DNA of 64,000 bases, taken from the NCBI GenBank assembly GCA_000023405.1, contig CP001643.1:2790001-2854000 (forward strand), read 5' to 3'. Below are positions 26,272 through 35,184 of this stretch, one piece after another. Below the pieces are notes generated by a model. It was not told where the DNA came from, searched no databases, and saw nothing but the letters and a program-made list of their open reading frames with translations. Both the position numbers and the translations under genes were made by a program. Source of the DNA: Brachybacterium faecium DSM 4810 (GTDB lineage Bacteria; Actinomycetota; Actinomycetes; Actinomycetales; Dermabacteraceae). Positions within the stretch are counted from its first letter, which is position 1. The number at the start of each line of letters is the position of its first letter.

Positions 26272-26440
26272 GCGACCGGTGCTGTGCACCCGGGGACCAG
26301 GCCCGTGCGCGTGAGGGACCACCGCTGTGCATCCGAGGACCAGACCCGTGCTGAGCGGGACCGGCGCTGCGCACCCGAGGACCAGACCCGTGCTGAGTGG
26401 GACCGGCCCGGTGCGCGCGAGACCAGCTCTGTGGGCGAGA
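26272..26440. repeat. 42-bp tandem repeat, four copies
   Basis: Four head-to-tail units: 26272-26314 (43 bp), 26315-26356, 26357-26398 and 26399-26440, each starting GGGACC or GCGACC; a fifth begins at 26441. Units 2 and 3 are the most alike. The period equals 14 codons, so all frames stay in register, but no ribosome site or known product supports translation. It lies in the 638-bp spacer between tRNA-Gly and the TetR gene. Confidence 0.85.
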
Positions 26441-26509
26441 GGGACCGCCCCACCCGTCCGTCGCCGCGGTCGCGAGGGGCGTGAGGCGAGGGGCGTGGGG
26501 CGAGGGTGA

Positions 26510-26585
26510 TTGCATCCACTGGCGTTTTCCCAGCATACGACCCTCCTAGGCGAGGCATGTGCTGGCTCAGCGCCAGTGGATGCAA
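26510..26585. other. Large interrupted hairpin in the tRNA-Gly/TetR spacer
   Basis: The outer arms TTGCATCCACTGGCG (26510-26524) and 26571-26585 are perfectly complementary. Inside, CCAGCA (26530-26535) pairs with TGCTGG (26560-26565), and CCTC with GAGG encloses CTAGGC. The whole forms a bulged stem of about 76 bases. Unlike the other hairpins it does not directly follow a gene end. Confidence 0.75.
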
Positions 26586-26605
26586 CGGCCCGGGACCGGA
26601 CGCCG

Positions 26606-26743
26606 GCCTGTGCCGCAGCGCACCTGAGACGTGCTCCCGAGGCCTGTGCCGCAGCGCGCCTGAGACGCGCTCCGGAGGTGGCGCAGCGCTGCGGAGGCGT
26701 GCTCCGGAGGCCTGCGCCGGCGCGCCTGAGGCCTGCTCCGGAG
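26606..26743. repeat. 36-bp tandem repeat with degenerate copies
   Basis: Two clear 36-bp units, 26606-26641 and 26642-26677, match at 33 positions (GCCTGTGCCGCAGCGC start). They are followed by shortened relatives at 26678-26709 (32 bp) and 26710-26743 (34 bp), each ending in GCTCCGGAG. This lies about 60 bp before the TetR promoter. Confidence 0.75.
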
Positions 26744-26785
26744 GCGTGCTCCAGAGACGTGCACCTCAGTGCGGGATCACAAGGG

Positions 26786-26814
26786 TTATGTCGAACTGTC
26801 GCGAAGTGTAAGAA
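26786..26814 (+). promoter_or_regulatory. Leaderless promoter of the TetR gene
   Basis: TTATGT (26786-26791), 17 bases, TAAGAA (26809-26814), six bases, then the ATG at 26821. Spacing is ideal for a sigma-70-type promoter with its start point on the initiation codon. Confidence 0.55.
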
Positions 26815-26820
26815 TGCGGC

Positions 26821-27393
26821 ATGCCCAAGATCATCGGAGGGTCCCTCGAGGAGCATCGGGAGCGCACGCGGGAGAAGATCTTCACCGCGCTCGCCGAGCT
26901 GCTGGAGACCCAGGAGTTCGAGTCGGTCACGTTCTCGCGGATCGCCGCGGCCGCCGGTGTCGGCCGCACCGCGATGTACAACCACTTCCCGGACCGCGAG
27001 ACCCTCCTGGTCGAATATGCGATCCACGAGACCACCGACTACATCGCCCAGCTGCGCGCCGGCGTCAGCCAGTCGGCGACCCCGCGTGATGCCGTGGTCG
27101 CCTATGTGCGCACGCAGCGCGAGCTGAACGTCTCCTTCCACATGCCGCAGACCTCCGGTGTGAAGCTCTCCCCCGAGACCGCCGCCCGGATGCGCGAGCA
27201 CGTGGTGCTCATCGAGGACGTGCTGCGCAAGATCGTCGCCGAGGGCGTGGAGGTCGGCGACTTCGCCGAGGATCTCGACGTGGACGCCACCGTGCGGATC
27301 ATCAACGGTCTGCTGGTGGGCTCCTCCGCGAAGGGCTACTCGGAGCAGGCCCTCGAGAGCTTCGTGCTGCGCGGCCTCGGCGCCGAGGCCTGA
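26821..27393 (+). CDS. TetR-family transcriptional regulator
   Basis: A 190-residue regulator. The N-terminal helix-turn-helix is FESVTFSRIAAAAGVGRTAMYNHFPDRETLL, in two pieces around residues 38-68. The C-terminal ligand domain shows no recognised signature. It is preceded by a leaderless promoter and faces the pseudo-pyrophosphatase gene convergently. Its target and ligand are unknown. Confidence 0.9.
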   Translation: MPKIIGGSLEEHRERTREKIFTALAELLETQEFESVTFSRIAAAAGVGRTAMYNHFPDRETLLVEYAIHETTDYIAQLRAGVSQSATPRDAVVAYVRTQRELNVSFHMPQTSGVKLSPETAARMREHVVLIEDVLRKIVAEGVEVGDFAEDLDVDATVRIINGLLVGSSAKGYSEQALESFVLRGLGAEA

Positions 27394-27462
27394 GCCCCGC
27401 GGGGGACGGTTCCGCCACCCACGCGGTCCCGTCGAGGGCCGCCGGGACCTCAGCCCCGCCGC

Positions 27463-27492
27463 GCACCGCCGGGGTGCGCACCGCCGGGGTGC
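27463..27492. repeat. Two exact copies of a 15-bp palindromic unit
   Basis: GCACCGCCGGGGTGC occurs at 27463-27477 and again directly at 27478-27492. Each copy can form a short GCACC/GGGTGC hairpin, and this is the only clear structure between the convergent TetR and membrane-protein genes. Confidence 0.8.
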
Positions 27493-27547
27493 TCGTCCCG
27501 TGCGCCCGGCGCCGGGACCTGCGCCCCGCCGCCCGGGACCGGGGTGC

Positions 27548-29995
27548 TCATCCCCTGCGGCCCTTCTTCCTGCGCTGCGGGCTCGTCCGGGGCTTCTCGT
27601 CGCCCTCGTCCCCGCTCTCCCAGTCCATCGCGTCCAGGGAGCCTGCCGAGTCGTCCTCGGAGGGGCGGGAGAACAGGGGCGTGGCGATCTCGTCCTCACC
27701 GTCCTCGAGGTCCACCTCGGGGGCGGTCGCGGTGATCACCCAGCTGGTCAGGGCGATCACGAGTGCGAGCACGGCGATGCCCCAGCGGAGGTAGGCGCTG
27801 GTGTCGTCGGTGTTCATGCCGACCACGGCGCTCACGGCGAGGGCCGTGAGCAGGCTCGAGGTGAGCAGCAGCGGCAGGGCGACGGCACCGATCGCGGAAC
27901 GCAGCACGGTGGTCAGCACGGTGCCGCCGAGCGCCCCGGAGTGCGCCCAGGAGCCGCGGCCGCCGTAGCGCCCCGCACCGATCACCGCGGCGGCGTTCTC
28001 GAGCGTCGAGCCCGCACCGAGGGTCCACAGGCCGAGGCCCGCGGCGGTGAGCACCACTCCCAGGAGCAGCCCGGGCAGGGCGGCCGGGCCCAGGCCGAAG
28101 CCGGCCACGAGCGGCATCAGCACCGCCACCACCACGGGCGTCACGGCGGCGCGGCGCACCATCTCGGGCAGATCCACGAGCTCGGCGCGGTCGCGGCCCT
28201 CGAGCAGCGAGGCGCGGGTCTCCACCACCGCGTTCGCGCCGAGGCGGCGGGCGGCGTCCAGGAGCGAGGAGGTCACCAGCAGCACGGTGAGCACGCCCAG
28301 ACCGGCCCCGCCCAGCAGCGTGAGGGAGCTCGGGGTGACGGCGTGCAGCGCACGGTCCTCCCAGACGGTCCCGGCGCGGGGCGCGAGCTGGAGCGCGCTG
28401 CCCACGGGGCCGAGCGCGCCGAGAGCGGTGAGCGCGCCGACCAGCAGCAGCGCGGCCCGCGGACCGGTCGCGGCGCCGGCGGTGGCGGTGCGCAGCACCG
28501 GCTCGGTGCCTGGACGGTCCGTGAGCGTCGTGGCCAGGAGGGAGCCGCCGTGGGCGGCGACCACGATGAGCCCGCCGAGCGCGGCATGGGAGAGCAGGGC
28601 GAGGGCGAGGGAGGGCACCCCGGCGGAGAGCACCGAGAGCACCAGGGTGACCAGCACCAGCAGCGCGACGGTGCCGGCGGCGGTCAGCGCCGTCGAGCCG
28701 AGCCCTGCGGTGAGGCCGAGCGCGCCGCCGGTGCGGCTGGTGCGGGCGGTGCGCAGCACGGTCCCGCCGAGCCGGTGGCCGGTGCCGCCCAGCAGCACCA
28801 CGGCGGCCAGCGCCGCGAGCACGCCCAGGCCCACCGCCACCGCGACCACGACGTTCGGGGTGATCCCGTAGAGGGTGAGGGTGTCGAGGAAGGTGCTGGC
28901 GTACTGGGACTCGTCGGTCTGGGAGACCCACTGGCCCATGTCCGTCAGCGCCTCCTCGATCTGCGGCTCGAGCTGCTCGCGCGGGGTGGGGGTGCCGCCG
29001 GTGATGGCCGGGTCGGTGAAGTTCTCCAGCCCCACGTCCTCGAAGCGGAGGTTCTTGTAGAGGGAGGGGAGCCACAGCGCGGAGGCGGCCACGGCCCCGG
29101 CGCCGCCGAGCAGCGAGGGGATCAGCCCGCCCAGCCGCAGCGCGCCGCGCTCGTGGCCCGGGCGGCCGCGGTGCGGCACGGCGGCCGCGACGGCGGCGGC
29201 GAGCAGGGCCGCGCCCAGGCCGAGCAGCACCACGATGAAGCCCTCGGCGGCGAGGACCGGCACGCCCAGCAGCACGCCGAGGGCGGCGAGCGCGGTGGTG
29301 ACGGCGACGAGGTCGGCGCTCAGGGCGCCGCCGCGGGAGGCCATGCGGGCGGTGCGCAGGTGGGGGCCGCCGAGGTTGGCGGGGTCGTCGGCCTCCAGAC
29401 CGTGCTCGTCGGCGCCCACGAGGATCGCGGCGGCGGAGGCTCCGGCGTCCACCGGGGCGGCGCTCGCGCGCAGGGCGAGCGCGGAGATCGCGGCGCCGGC
29501 GGCGAGGGCCATGAGCGCGGGGCCGGCGGAGGCCTGCAGGAACCAGATGAGCAGCACCGTGGGCAGCACGGCGAGCGCGAGCGCGCCGGTGACGGTGAGC
29601 GCCCCGAGCCGGGGGATCATCCTCGGGCGTCGTTCGGCGTCCAGGCCCAGGGCGGCGAGCTGCACGGCGATCCCGCGCCAGGCGGCGAGCGGCCCGAGGG
29701 CGACGCCCACCAGCAGCATCCCCGAGCGCAGCAGCCGGTCGTCGGTGGTGCCGGGGGCGAGATAGAGCAGCACCGCGGCGGGCAGGCCCACCCACAGCAT
29801 GATCGAGCCGGAGGAGAGCAGCTGGGCGCCGAGACGGCGGCCCAGGGCCTCGTCCACCTCCGCGCTGTCCTCATCGCGCCGCAGCCGGCTGGGCACGACC
29901 GCGCCGACGACGAGGGCCGCCAGCGAGAGGACGCCGAGCGCCAGGAGGGTCCAGGCGAGATCGTCGCCCAGGGGGAATTGCGTGATCAGATCCAC
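27548..29995 (-). CDS. Degenerate membrane pyrophosphatase homologue (apparent pseudoenzyme)
   Basis: An 815-residue integral membrane protein with about 15-16 hydrophobic helices and an acidic-then-basic tail. Its order of segments follows H+/Na+-translocating pyrophosphatase (HppA): VDAGASAAAILVGADE (182-197) and EADDPAN (201-207) stand where DVGADLVGKVE and EDDPRN are expected; TSRTGGALGLTAGLGSTAL (419-437) matches SxTGxAxxxxxGLxVxxExTAL; and LENAAA...YGGRGSWAH (665-685) matches WDNAKK...GGKGSEAH. The catalytic lysine and almost all pyrophosphate/metal aspartates are missing, including the DNVGDNVGD and GDTVGDPxKD blocks. Sequence and length are otherwise intact, so a non-hydrolytic role is likely. 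Family motifs are from memory. Confidence 0.7.
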   Translation of the reverse strand: MDLITQFPLGDDLAWTLLALGVLSLAALVVGAVVPSRLRRDEDSAEVDEALGRRLGAQLLSSGSIMLWVGLPAAVLLYLAPGTTDDRLLRSGMLLVGVALGPLAAWRGIAVQLAALGLDAERRPRMIPRLGALTVTGALALAVLPTVLLIWFLQASAGPALMALAAGAAISALALRASAAPVDAGASAAAILVGADEHGLEADDPANLGGPHLRTARMASRGGALSADLVAVTTALAALGVLLGVPVLAAEGFIVVLLGLGAALLAAAVAAAVPHRGRPGHERGALRLGGLIPSLLGGAGAVAASALWLPSLYKNLRFEDVGLENFTDPAITGGTPTPREQLEPQIEEALTDMGQWVSQTDESQYASTFLDTLTLYGITPNVVVAVAVGLGVLAALAAVVLLGGTGHRLGGTVLRTARTSRTGGALGLTAGLGSTALTAAGTVALLVLVTLVLSVLSAGVPSLALALLSHAALGGLIVVAAHGGSLLATTLTDRPGTEPVLRTATAGAATGPRAALLLVGALTALGALGPVGSALQLAPRAGTVWEDRALHAVTPSSLTLLGGAGLGVLTVLLVTSSLLDAARRLGANAVVETRASLLEGRDRAELVDLPEMVRRAAVTPVVVAVLMPLVAGFGLGPAALPGLLLGVVLTAAGLGLWTLGAGSTLENAAAVIGAGRYGGRGSWAHSGALGGTVLTTVLRSAIGAVALPLLLTSSLLTALAVSAVVGMNTDDTSAYLRWGIAVLALVIALTSWVITATAPEVDLEDGEDEIATPLFSRPSEDDSAGSLDAMDWESGDEGDEKPRTSPQRRKKGRRG

Positions 29996-30112
29996 GTGAG
30001 AGCTTCCGACGACGGGGCTCGGCGGGCCGAGCGGGTGGACACACCGGAGCGGGACTCCGGCGGCCGAGGATAACGGAGGAGGATGACCGGGGCGCTCAGG
30101 TGCTCCCGCTGC

Positions 30113-32206
30113 TCAGGCGAGCAGGGACAGGTCGAGCTCGGTGGGTCCGCCCTCGACGATGCGGATCGGCACGCCCCAGTCCTGCTGGTGCATGTGGCAG
30201 GCGGGGAACTCGATCGTGGGGTCCGCGTCGCAGGAGGCCGCGCGGGCGCTGACGTGCAGCACCCCCTCGGTGTAGGCGGGGTCGAGCTCGAGGGTGCGCT
30301 CCAGGGCGGTGTCCACGCCGTCGCCGGCGGTGAGCATCGCGCTCGGGGTGGTCGAGACGGTGACCTGGGTGGAGGGGCCGAGCGAGTCGTCCAGCTTGTG
30401 CCCGGGCGGCGGGGTGAACAGCACCCGCACGGTGAGCGGGCCGGGGCCCACATCGGTGACGGGCCGTTCGGAGCGCTGCGCGCCCTTGTCGATCATGCGT
30501 TCGGCGGCCTTCGCCACCGGCACCCAGGTGATGCGGTGGGTGCCGGACTCGACCACGATCAGCTGGCCGATGCCGTCCACCGGCGGGCCGACGATCGCGT
30601 CGGAGGGCTCGTCGAGATCCGTGGCCACGGTGACCACGTGCGCCTCGGCGGTCGGGGCGCCCTCCGCGCCGGCCGGGCCGTCGGTCCCGCCGGCACCGTT
30701 CGCGCCGGCTCCCTGCGTCCCGGCGGCGCCGGGGCCGCCGTCGGCCGTCGTTCCGCCGCCGGAGCGGTCCGGGACCGCGACGACGCCGCTGAGCGCCGCG
30801 ATGCCGCCGGTGGTGGCGCGCTCGCCCTCCGCCGGGGCCTCCTCGACGAGGCGGATCGCGCCGTTGTAGGTGTCGCTGACGGCGATGCGGCCGTCGGGCA
30901 GGGCGGTGACCGCGAGGGGATGCTGCAGGCGGGCGGTGGAGGCGGGGCCGTCCACGTGCCCGAAGTCGAACAGGCCCTCGCCCACCAGGGTGGTGACCTG
31001 CATCGAGCGGGGGTCCAGCACGCGCACGGCGGAGGTCTCGGAATCGGCGACCACGATGCGGCCGTCGGGCAGCTCGTCCAGGCCGGAGGGCTGCGCCCAC
31101 CAGGAGGTCACGGCGGGGCCGTCGACGAGGCCCTCCTGCGTGGTGCCGGCGAGCACCATCAGCGTGCCGGCCACCGGGTCGAAGGTCCACAGCTGGTGCA
31201 CCCCGGCCATCGCGATCACGGCCCGGTTCAGCACATGCGACCAGGTGAGGTCCCAGGGGGTGGAGAGGGCGAAGGTGCGGGCGTCGCCCTCGCCGCGGGG
31301 CAGCGGCGCGCCCTGCATCCACTGCTCCCCGGAGCCGGCGACGGTGGTCACCTCGGTCGCGGTGCGGGAGCGCAGCAGGCGGTCCTGGCCCACCTTCACC
31401 CCGCGCAGGCGGTGACCGGCGGTATCGACGACCAGCAGGTCGTAGCCCACCTCGTCGGCGACCTCGCGAGGCAGGGCCAGCACGCCGTTCGGCTCGGCGA
31501 ACTGCGCGGTCTCCTCGTCCCCGTCGGCGTGGCCGCGGCGGCCGGTGCCGATCGCGGCGTCGACCGTCACCCCGTCGTTCTCGAAGACGACGAGGCGGTG
31601 CTGGCCGGCGTCGGAGACGACCAGGCGGCCGTCGGGCAGGAGGGTGAGCTTCGAGGGGAAGCGGAGGGTCTGCGGCGAGCGCTCGGCGAGCACGGTGGGT
31701 GCCGGCCCGCGGCGCAGCGAGCCGTCGGCCTCCCCCTCGGCGACGAGCTGCTCGACGAGCCGGTCGAGGTTCGCTGCGTGCCCCTCCCCCGAGAGGTTGC
31801 CGGCGATGCGGCCGTGCGTGTCCAGCACCATGAGCGTGGGCCAGGCGCGGGCCCCGTACTCGGTCCAGGTCTCCAGCTCCGGGTCGTCGATGACGGGGTG
31901 GGAGACCTCGTAGCGCTCGATGTTCGCGGCCAGCGCCTCGGGATCCTTCTCGAACTCGAACTTCGGGGAGTGGACGCCGATCACCACGAGCTCCTGCGCC
32001 CACTTCTCCTCGAGGGGCCGCAGCTCGTCGAGCACGTGCAGGCAGTTCACGCAGCAGAAGGTCCAGAAGTCCAGCAGGACGATCTTCCCGCGCAGCGCTT
32101 CGAGGTCGAGCTCGGCGCCGCCGGTGTTCAGCCAGCCGCGACCGCGCAGGGCGGAGCCGTGGGCACGGGCTGTCAGGGGCGTGGACGGGTCCGACGATGT
32201 GCTCAT
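30113..32206 (-). CDS. Thioredoxin-fold plus NHL-repeat protein (NHLRC2-like)
   Basis: A 697-residue cytosolic protein. Residues 20-160 form a thioredoxin-like domain with the redox motif FWTFCCVNC (C52/C55). Residues 175-490 contain NHL/beta-propeller repeats (LPDGRLVVSDAGQHRL, LPDGRIVVADSE, LPDGRIAVSDTYNGAIR). A Gly/Ala-rich low-complexity insertion follows at about 495-535, then a C-terminal beta domain with CDADPTIEFPACHMHQQDWG. The architecture matches NHLRC2 of animals and its bacterial relatives. Function is poorly known; a thiol-redox role is inferred. Confidence 0.85.
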   Translation of the reverse strand: MSTSSDPSTPLTARAHGSALRGRGWLNTGGAELDLEALRGKIVLLDFWTFCCVNCLHVLDELRPLEEKWAQELVVIGVHSPKFEFEKDPEALAANIERYEVSHPVIDDPELETWTEYGARAWPTLMVLDTHGRIAGNLSGEGHAANLDRLVEQLVAEGEADGSLRRGPAPTVLAERSPQTLRFPSKLTLLPDGRLVVSDAGQHRLVVFENDGVTVDAAIGTGRRGHADGDEETAQFAEPNGVLALPREVADEVGYDLLVVDTAGHRLRGVKVGQDRLLRSRTATEVTTVAGSGEQWMQGAPLPRGEGDARTFALSTPWDLTWSHVLNRAVIAMAGVHQLWTFDPVAGTLMVLAGTTQEGLVDGPAVTSWWAQPSGLDELPDGRIVVADSETSAVRVLDPRSMQVTTLVGEGLFDFGHVDGPASTARLQHPLAVTALPDGRIAVSDTYNGAIRLVEEAPAEGERATTGGIAALSGVVAVPDRSGGGTTADGGPGAAGTQGAGANGAGGTDGPAGAEGAPTAEAHVVTVATDLDEPSDAIVGPPVDGIGQLIVVESGTHRITWVPVAKAAERMIDKGAQRSERPVTDVGPGPLTVRVLFTPPPGHKLDDSLGPSTQVTVSTTPSAMLTAGDGVDTALERTLELDPAYTEGVLHVSARAASCDADPTIEFPACHMHQQDWGVPIRIVEGGPTELDLSLLA

Positions 32207-32308
32207 GGGGTCCAGTCAACACCGGATCGCGCCCGCGTGGCGAACCAGGGTGACGTGCGCGGGCGCGCGACGCGGGGACGACATGGGGCTGACATGGGGA
32301 TCAGGACC

Positions 32309-32989
32309 TCACCAGGTGGCGATCCACGCCCGGAGATCGGGGTCGGTGAGCGAGGGGACGACGAGATCCGCGGGAGGGGCGTCATGCCCTCCGGCGGGGA
32401 CCGCGATGAGCCGCAGCCCGGCGTCCTGCGCGGAGCGCGCCCCGGTGCCGGAATCCTCGAAGGCGAGGGTGCGGGACGGCGCGGCGCCGAGCGCACGCGC
32501 GGCCGCGGCATACATGTCGGGGGCCGGCTTGGGCCGCTCGACGGTGTCGGAGGCCTCGAGCACGGTGAAGTGCTCGCGCATCCCGCCCAGGGTGAGCTTG
32601 CTGTCCAGCGACTCGAGCCAGGAGTTCGAGGCGCAGCCCAGCGGCACCTTCGCGCCGGCGAGCTGCAGGATCTCCGCCGCGCCGGGCATGGTGCGGATCC
32701 CGGTGGCGAGCTCGCTGTCGAACTCGCGGTGCAGAGAGGCGAGCACCTCCGCCTCGCTGTGGCCGGAGCGGCGGGCGATCAGCTCTGCCGCGACCTCGAT
32801 CGTCGAGCCGTGCAGCACGTGCTGGTCGCCCTCCTGCAGCACGGCGCCGTGCTCGGCGACGACGCTGTCCTCGGCGCGCTGCCACACCGATTCGGTGTCC
32901 AGCAGCAGGCCGTCGCAGTCGAAGACCACCGCGCTCGGGGTCCAGTCGCCGAAGGCCTCGGCGAAGCGGGCCGGGGTCGCGGCGCTCAT
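32309..32989 (-). CDS. HAD-family phosphatase, copy 1
   Basis: A 226-residue HAD hydrolase of the beta-phosphoglucomutase/phosphatase group. The nucleophile motif is VFDCDGLLLDTE (22-33), the second motif serine lies in GCASNSWLE, the lysine in ERPKPAPDMY and the final acid in FEDSGTG. A helical cap lies between motif one and two. Its ATG overlaps the stop of the upstream HAD gene by four bases, and the two proteins are clearly paralogues. Substrate unknown, probably a small sugar phosphate. Confidence 0.88.
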   Translation of the reverse strand: MSAATPARFAEAFGDWTPSAVVFDCDGLLLDTESVWQRAEDSVVAEHGAVLQEGDQHVLHGSTIEVAAELIARRSGHSEAEVLASLHREFDSELATGIRTMPGAAEILQLAGAKVPLGCASNSWLESLDSKLTLGGMREHFTVLEASDTVERPKPAPDMYAAAARALGAAPSRTLAFEDSGTGARSAQDAGLRLIAVPAGGHDAPPADLVVPSLTDPDLRAWIATW

Positions 32990-33690
32990 CGGCGCACCTC
33001 CCAGCCGGCGATCCAGTCGGTCAGCACCGGATCGGCGAGGGAGGCCAGGCGGCGCGGGGCGCGCGGCTCCTGCCCGGGGATCGAGGGGACGACGATCAGC
33101 TGCAGCCCGGCGGCGCGGGCGGCGTCGGCCCCGGTCTCGGAGTCCTCGAAGCCGAGGCAGTCGGCGGGCTCCGCGCCGAGCGCCCGCGCCGCGGCGACGT
33201 ACATGTCCGGGGCGGGCTTGGGCTCGGCGACGTCCTCGATCGCGATCGAGGCATCGACCAGGTCGGTGATGCCGAGCGCGGCGAGCTTGGCGTCCAGCAT
33301 GCCGCGCTCCGAGTTCGAGGCGACCGCGACCGGCCGCGCCGCGGCGGTGGCGCGCAGGGTCTCGAGCGCCCCGGGCAGCGGCGTGAGCCGGTCCCCGATG
33401 TGCTCGCGGTGCGCGGCCAGCAGCTCCTCGCCGACCTGGTGGGGATCCTTGCCGACCACCTCGGCGATCGTGATGACCACCAGCTCGGCGGCGCGGCCGG
33501 TGATCTCGCGGCGGGTCACCGGATCCAGGGAGGCGCCGTGGCGGGCGAGGTAGTCGTCCTGCAGGGCGACCCATTGGCCCTCGGTGTCCACCAGCAGTCC
33601 GTCGCAGTCGAAGATCACGGCGGCGGGGGTCCAGCGCGGCGGCCACTCCTCCAGCGGGGAGGCGGGGGCGTGGTCAGGCTCGAAGGTCAT
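32986..33690 (-). CDS. HAD-family phosphatase, copy 2
   Basis: A 234-residue HAD hydrolase with IFDCDGLLVDTE, ASNSERGML, EPKPAPDMYVAAARALGAEP and FEDSETGADAARAAG. The segments around KPAPDMY and GFEDS are close to those of the coupled neighbour, which indicates tandem duplication. The start at 33690 is chosen as the last ATG before the conserved region; an in-frame start at 33720 would add ten residues. No ribosome-binding site is visible. Confidence 0.86.
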   Translation of the reverse strand: MTFEPDHAPASPLEEWPPRWTPAAVIFDCDGLLVDTEGQWVALQDDYLARHGASLDPVTRREITGRAAELVVITIAEVVGKDPHQVGEELLAAHREHIGDRLTPLPGALETLRATAAARPVAVASNSERGMLDAKLAALGITDLVDASIAIEDVAEPKPAPDMYVAAARALGAEPADCLGFEDSETGADAARAAGLQLIVVPSIPGQEPRAPRRLASLADPVLTDWIAGWEVRR

Positions 33691-33763
33691 GCGGACCAGG
33701 GTATCGATCCGGGCCTGCACGCCGCCCGACAGCGCTCCGCGGCTCGGGCCGAGGCCGCCCGGC

Positions 33764-35053
33764 TCACGCCGAGGCGGCGACCAGGCCCTGCTCGATGTCG
33801 GCGAGGATGTCGTCGATGTGCTCGAGGCCCACGCTGAGGCGCACGAAGCCCGGCTCGATCCCGGCCGCGCGCTGCTCCTCCTCGCTGAGCTGCGAGTGCG
33901 TGGTCGAGGCGGGGTGGATCACCAGGGAGCGCACATCGCCGATGTTGGCGACGTGGGAGTGGAGGGTCAGCGCGTCCACGAACCGCTTGCCGGCCTCGAG
34001 CCCGCCGGGCAGCACGAAGCCGAGCACGCTGCCCGCGCCGCGCGGCAGGTACCGATCGGCGGTCTGCTTGTACGGGGAGGAGTCCAGCGACGCCCAGGTC
34101 ACGGTGCCCACGCGCTCGTCCGCCTCGAGGAAGTCGGCGACCTTGCGGGTGTTCTCCAGGTGGCGCTCCATGCGCAGCGGCAGCGTCTCCAGGCCCTGCC
34201 CGATGAGGAAGGCGTTGAACGGGGAGACCGCCGGGCCCAGGTCGCGCAGCAGGTTGGTGCGGGCGCGGGTGGCGAAGGCGGCGGGCAGGCCCGCGAAGAC
34301 GAGGCCGTTGTAGGACTCGTCGGGCTCGTTGAACTGGGGGTACTTCTCGGCGTGGGCGGCGAAGTCGAAGCTGTTGCCGTCCACGATCGCGCCGGCGATC
34401 GAGGTGCCGTGGCCGCCGAGGAACTTCGTGGCCGAGTGCACGACCACGTCCGCGCCGTGCTCGAGGGGGCGCAGCAGGAAGGGGGTCGCGACGGTGTTGT
34501 CCACGATCAGCGGGACGCCGACCTCGTGGGCGACGTCCGCGATGGCGCGCAGGTCGGGGATGTCCTGCTTCGGGTTGGGGATCGACTCGACGAAGAAGGC
34601 GCGGGTGGTCTCGTCGGCCGCGGCCCGCCAGGACGCCGGATCGGTCGGGTCCTCGACCCACTGCGGGGTGATGCCCAGGCGGGTCAGGGTGTGCTTGAAC
34701 AGGTTGAACGACCCGCCGTACAGGCTCGGGGAGACGGCCACGGAGTCCCCGGCGCCGGCGAGGTTCAGGATCGACAGGGTGATCGCGCTCTGCCCCGAGG
34801 CGAGCAGCAGACCGGCCGCGCCGCCCTCGAGCGCAGCGATCCGGTCCTCGACCGCTGCCTGGGTGGGGTTGGTGATGCGCGTGTAGATCGGGGCGGCCTC
34901 GGTGAGCGCGAAGCGATCCGCGGCGGACTGCGCCGAAGGGAACACGAAGCTCGTGGTCTGGTGGATCGGCAGGGCCCGCGAGCCCGTATCGGAGTCGGGG
35001 ACCTGGCCGGCATGGATGGCGAGGGTCTCGAACTGCTGGGGCTGCTCGGTCAT
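33764..35053 (-). CDS. metY: O-acetylhomoserine sulfhydrylase
   Basis: Forms homocysteine from O-acetylhomoserine and sulfide, a direct sulfhydrylation step of methionine synthesis. The 429 residues match the family. The PLP lysine is K210 in [22 protein letters not shown] (85-90) holds the phosphate loop. AAGGAG lies nine bases before the ATG at 35053. No partner metX is nearby and the leader shows no S-box that I can recognise. Confidence 0.93.
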   Translation of the reverse strand: MTEQPQQFETLAIHAGQVPDSDTGSRALPIHQTTSFVFPSAQSAADRFALTEAAPIYTRITNPTQAAVEDRIAALEGGAAGLLLASGQSAITLSILNLAGAGDSVAVSPSLYGGSFNLFKHTLTRLGITPQWVEDPTDPASWRAAADETTRAFFVESIPNPKQDIPDLRAIADVAHEVGVPLIVDNTVATPFLLRPLEHGADVVVHSATKFLGGHGTSIAGAIVDGNSFDFAAHAEKYPQFNEPDESYNGLVFAGLPAAFATRARTNLLRDLGPAVSPFNAFLIGQGLETLPLRMERHLENTRKVADFLEADERVGTVTWASLDSSPYKQTADRYLPRGAGSVLGFVLPGGLEAGKRFVDALTLHSHVANIGDVRSLVIHPASTTHSQLSEEEQRAAGIEPGFVRLSVGLEHIDDILADIEQGLVAASA

Positions 35054-35184
35054 GGGTGTGGGCTCCTTGTCGACAGGGATGTCACGATCAGCCTGACCGC
35101 CTCGCGCCGACCGGGCGAGGTTCATGAACGTCTGTGTCGGCGGCCCGCGGGGAGGCACCGGTGTCGTCGCCGCGGGCGGCGCCC

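Noticed and set aside
26215-26484. 89-codon ORF made of 14-residue repeats
   Set aside because: The 42-bp period keeps frames open by itself; no ribosome site, no family, and frame shifts in copy one.
26272-26743. CRISPR-like array
   Set aside because: Repeats are head to tail without spacers, diverged, and no cas genes are present.
30083-33553. 1156-codon rightward open frame opposite the NHL and HAD genes
   Set aside because: Low-complexity antisense shadow of genes with clear family motifs on the minus strand.
32309-33690. One frameshifted HAD gene
   Set aside because: Both copies have complete motif sets and their own starts; they are tandem paralogues with a four-base overlap.
35054-35184. 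SAM riboswitch upstream of metY
   Set aside because: No S-box or SAM-II type core could be recognised in the 131-base leader.
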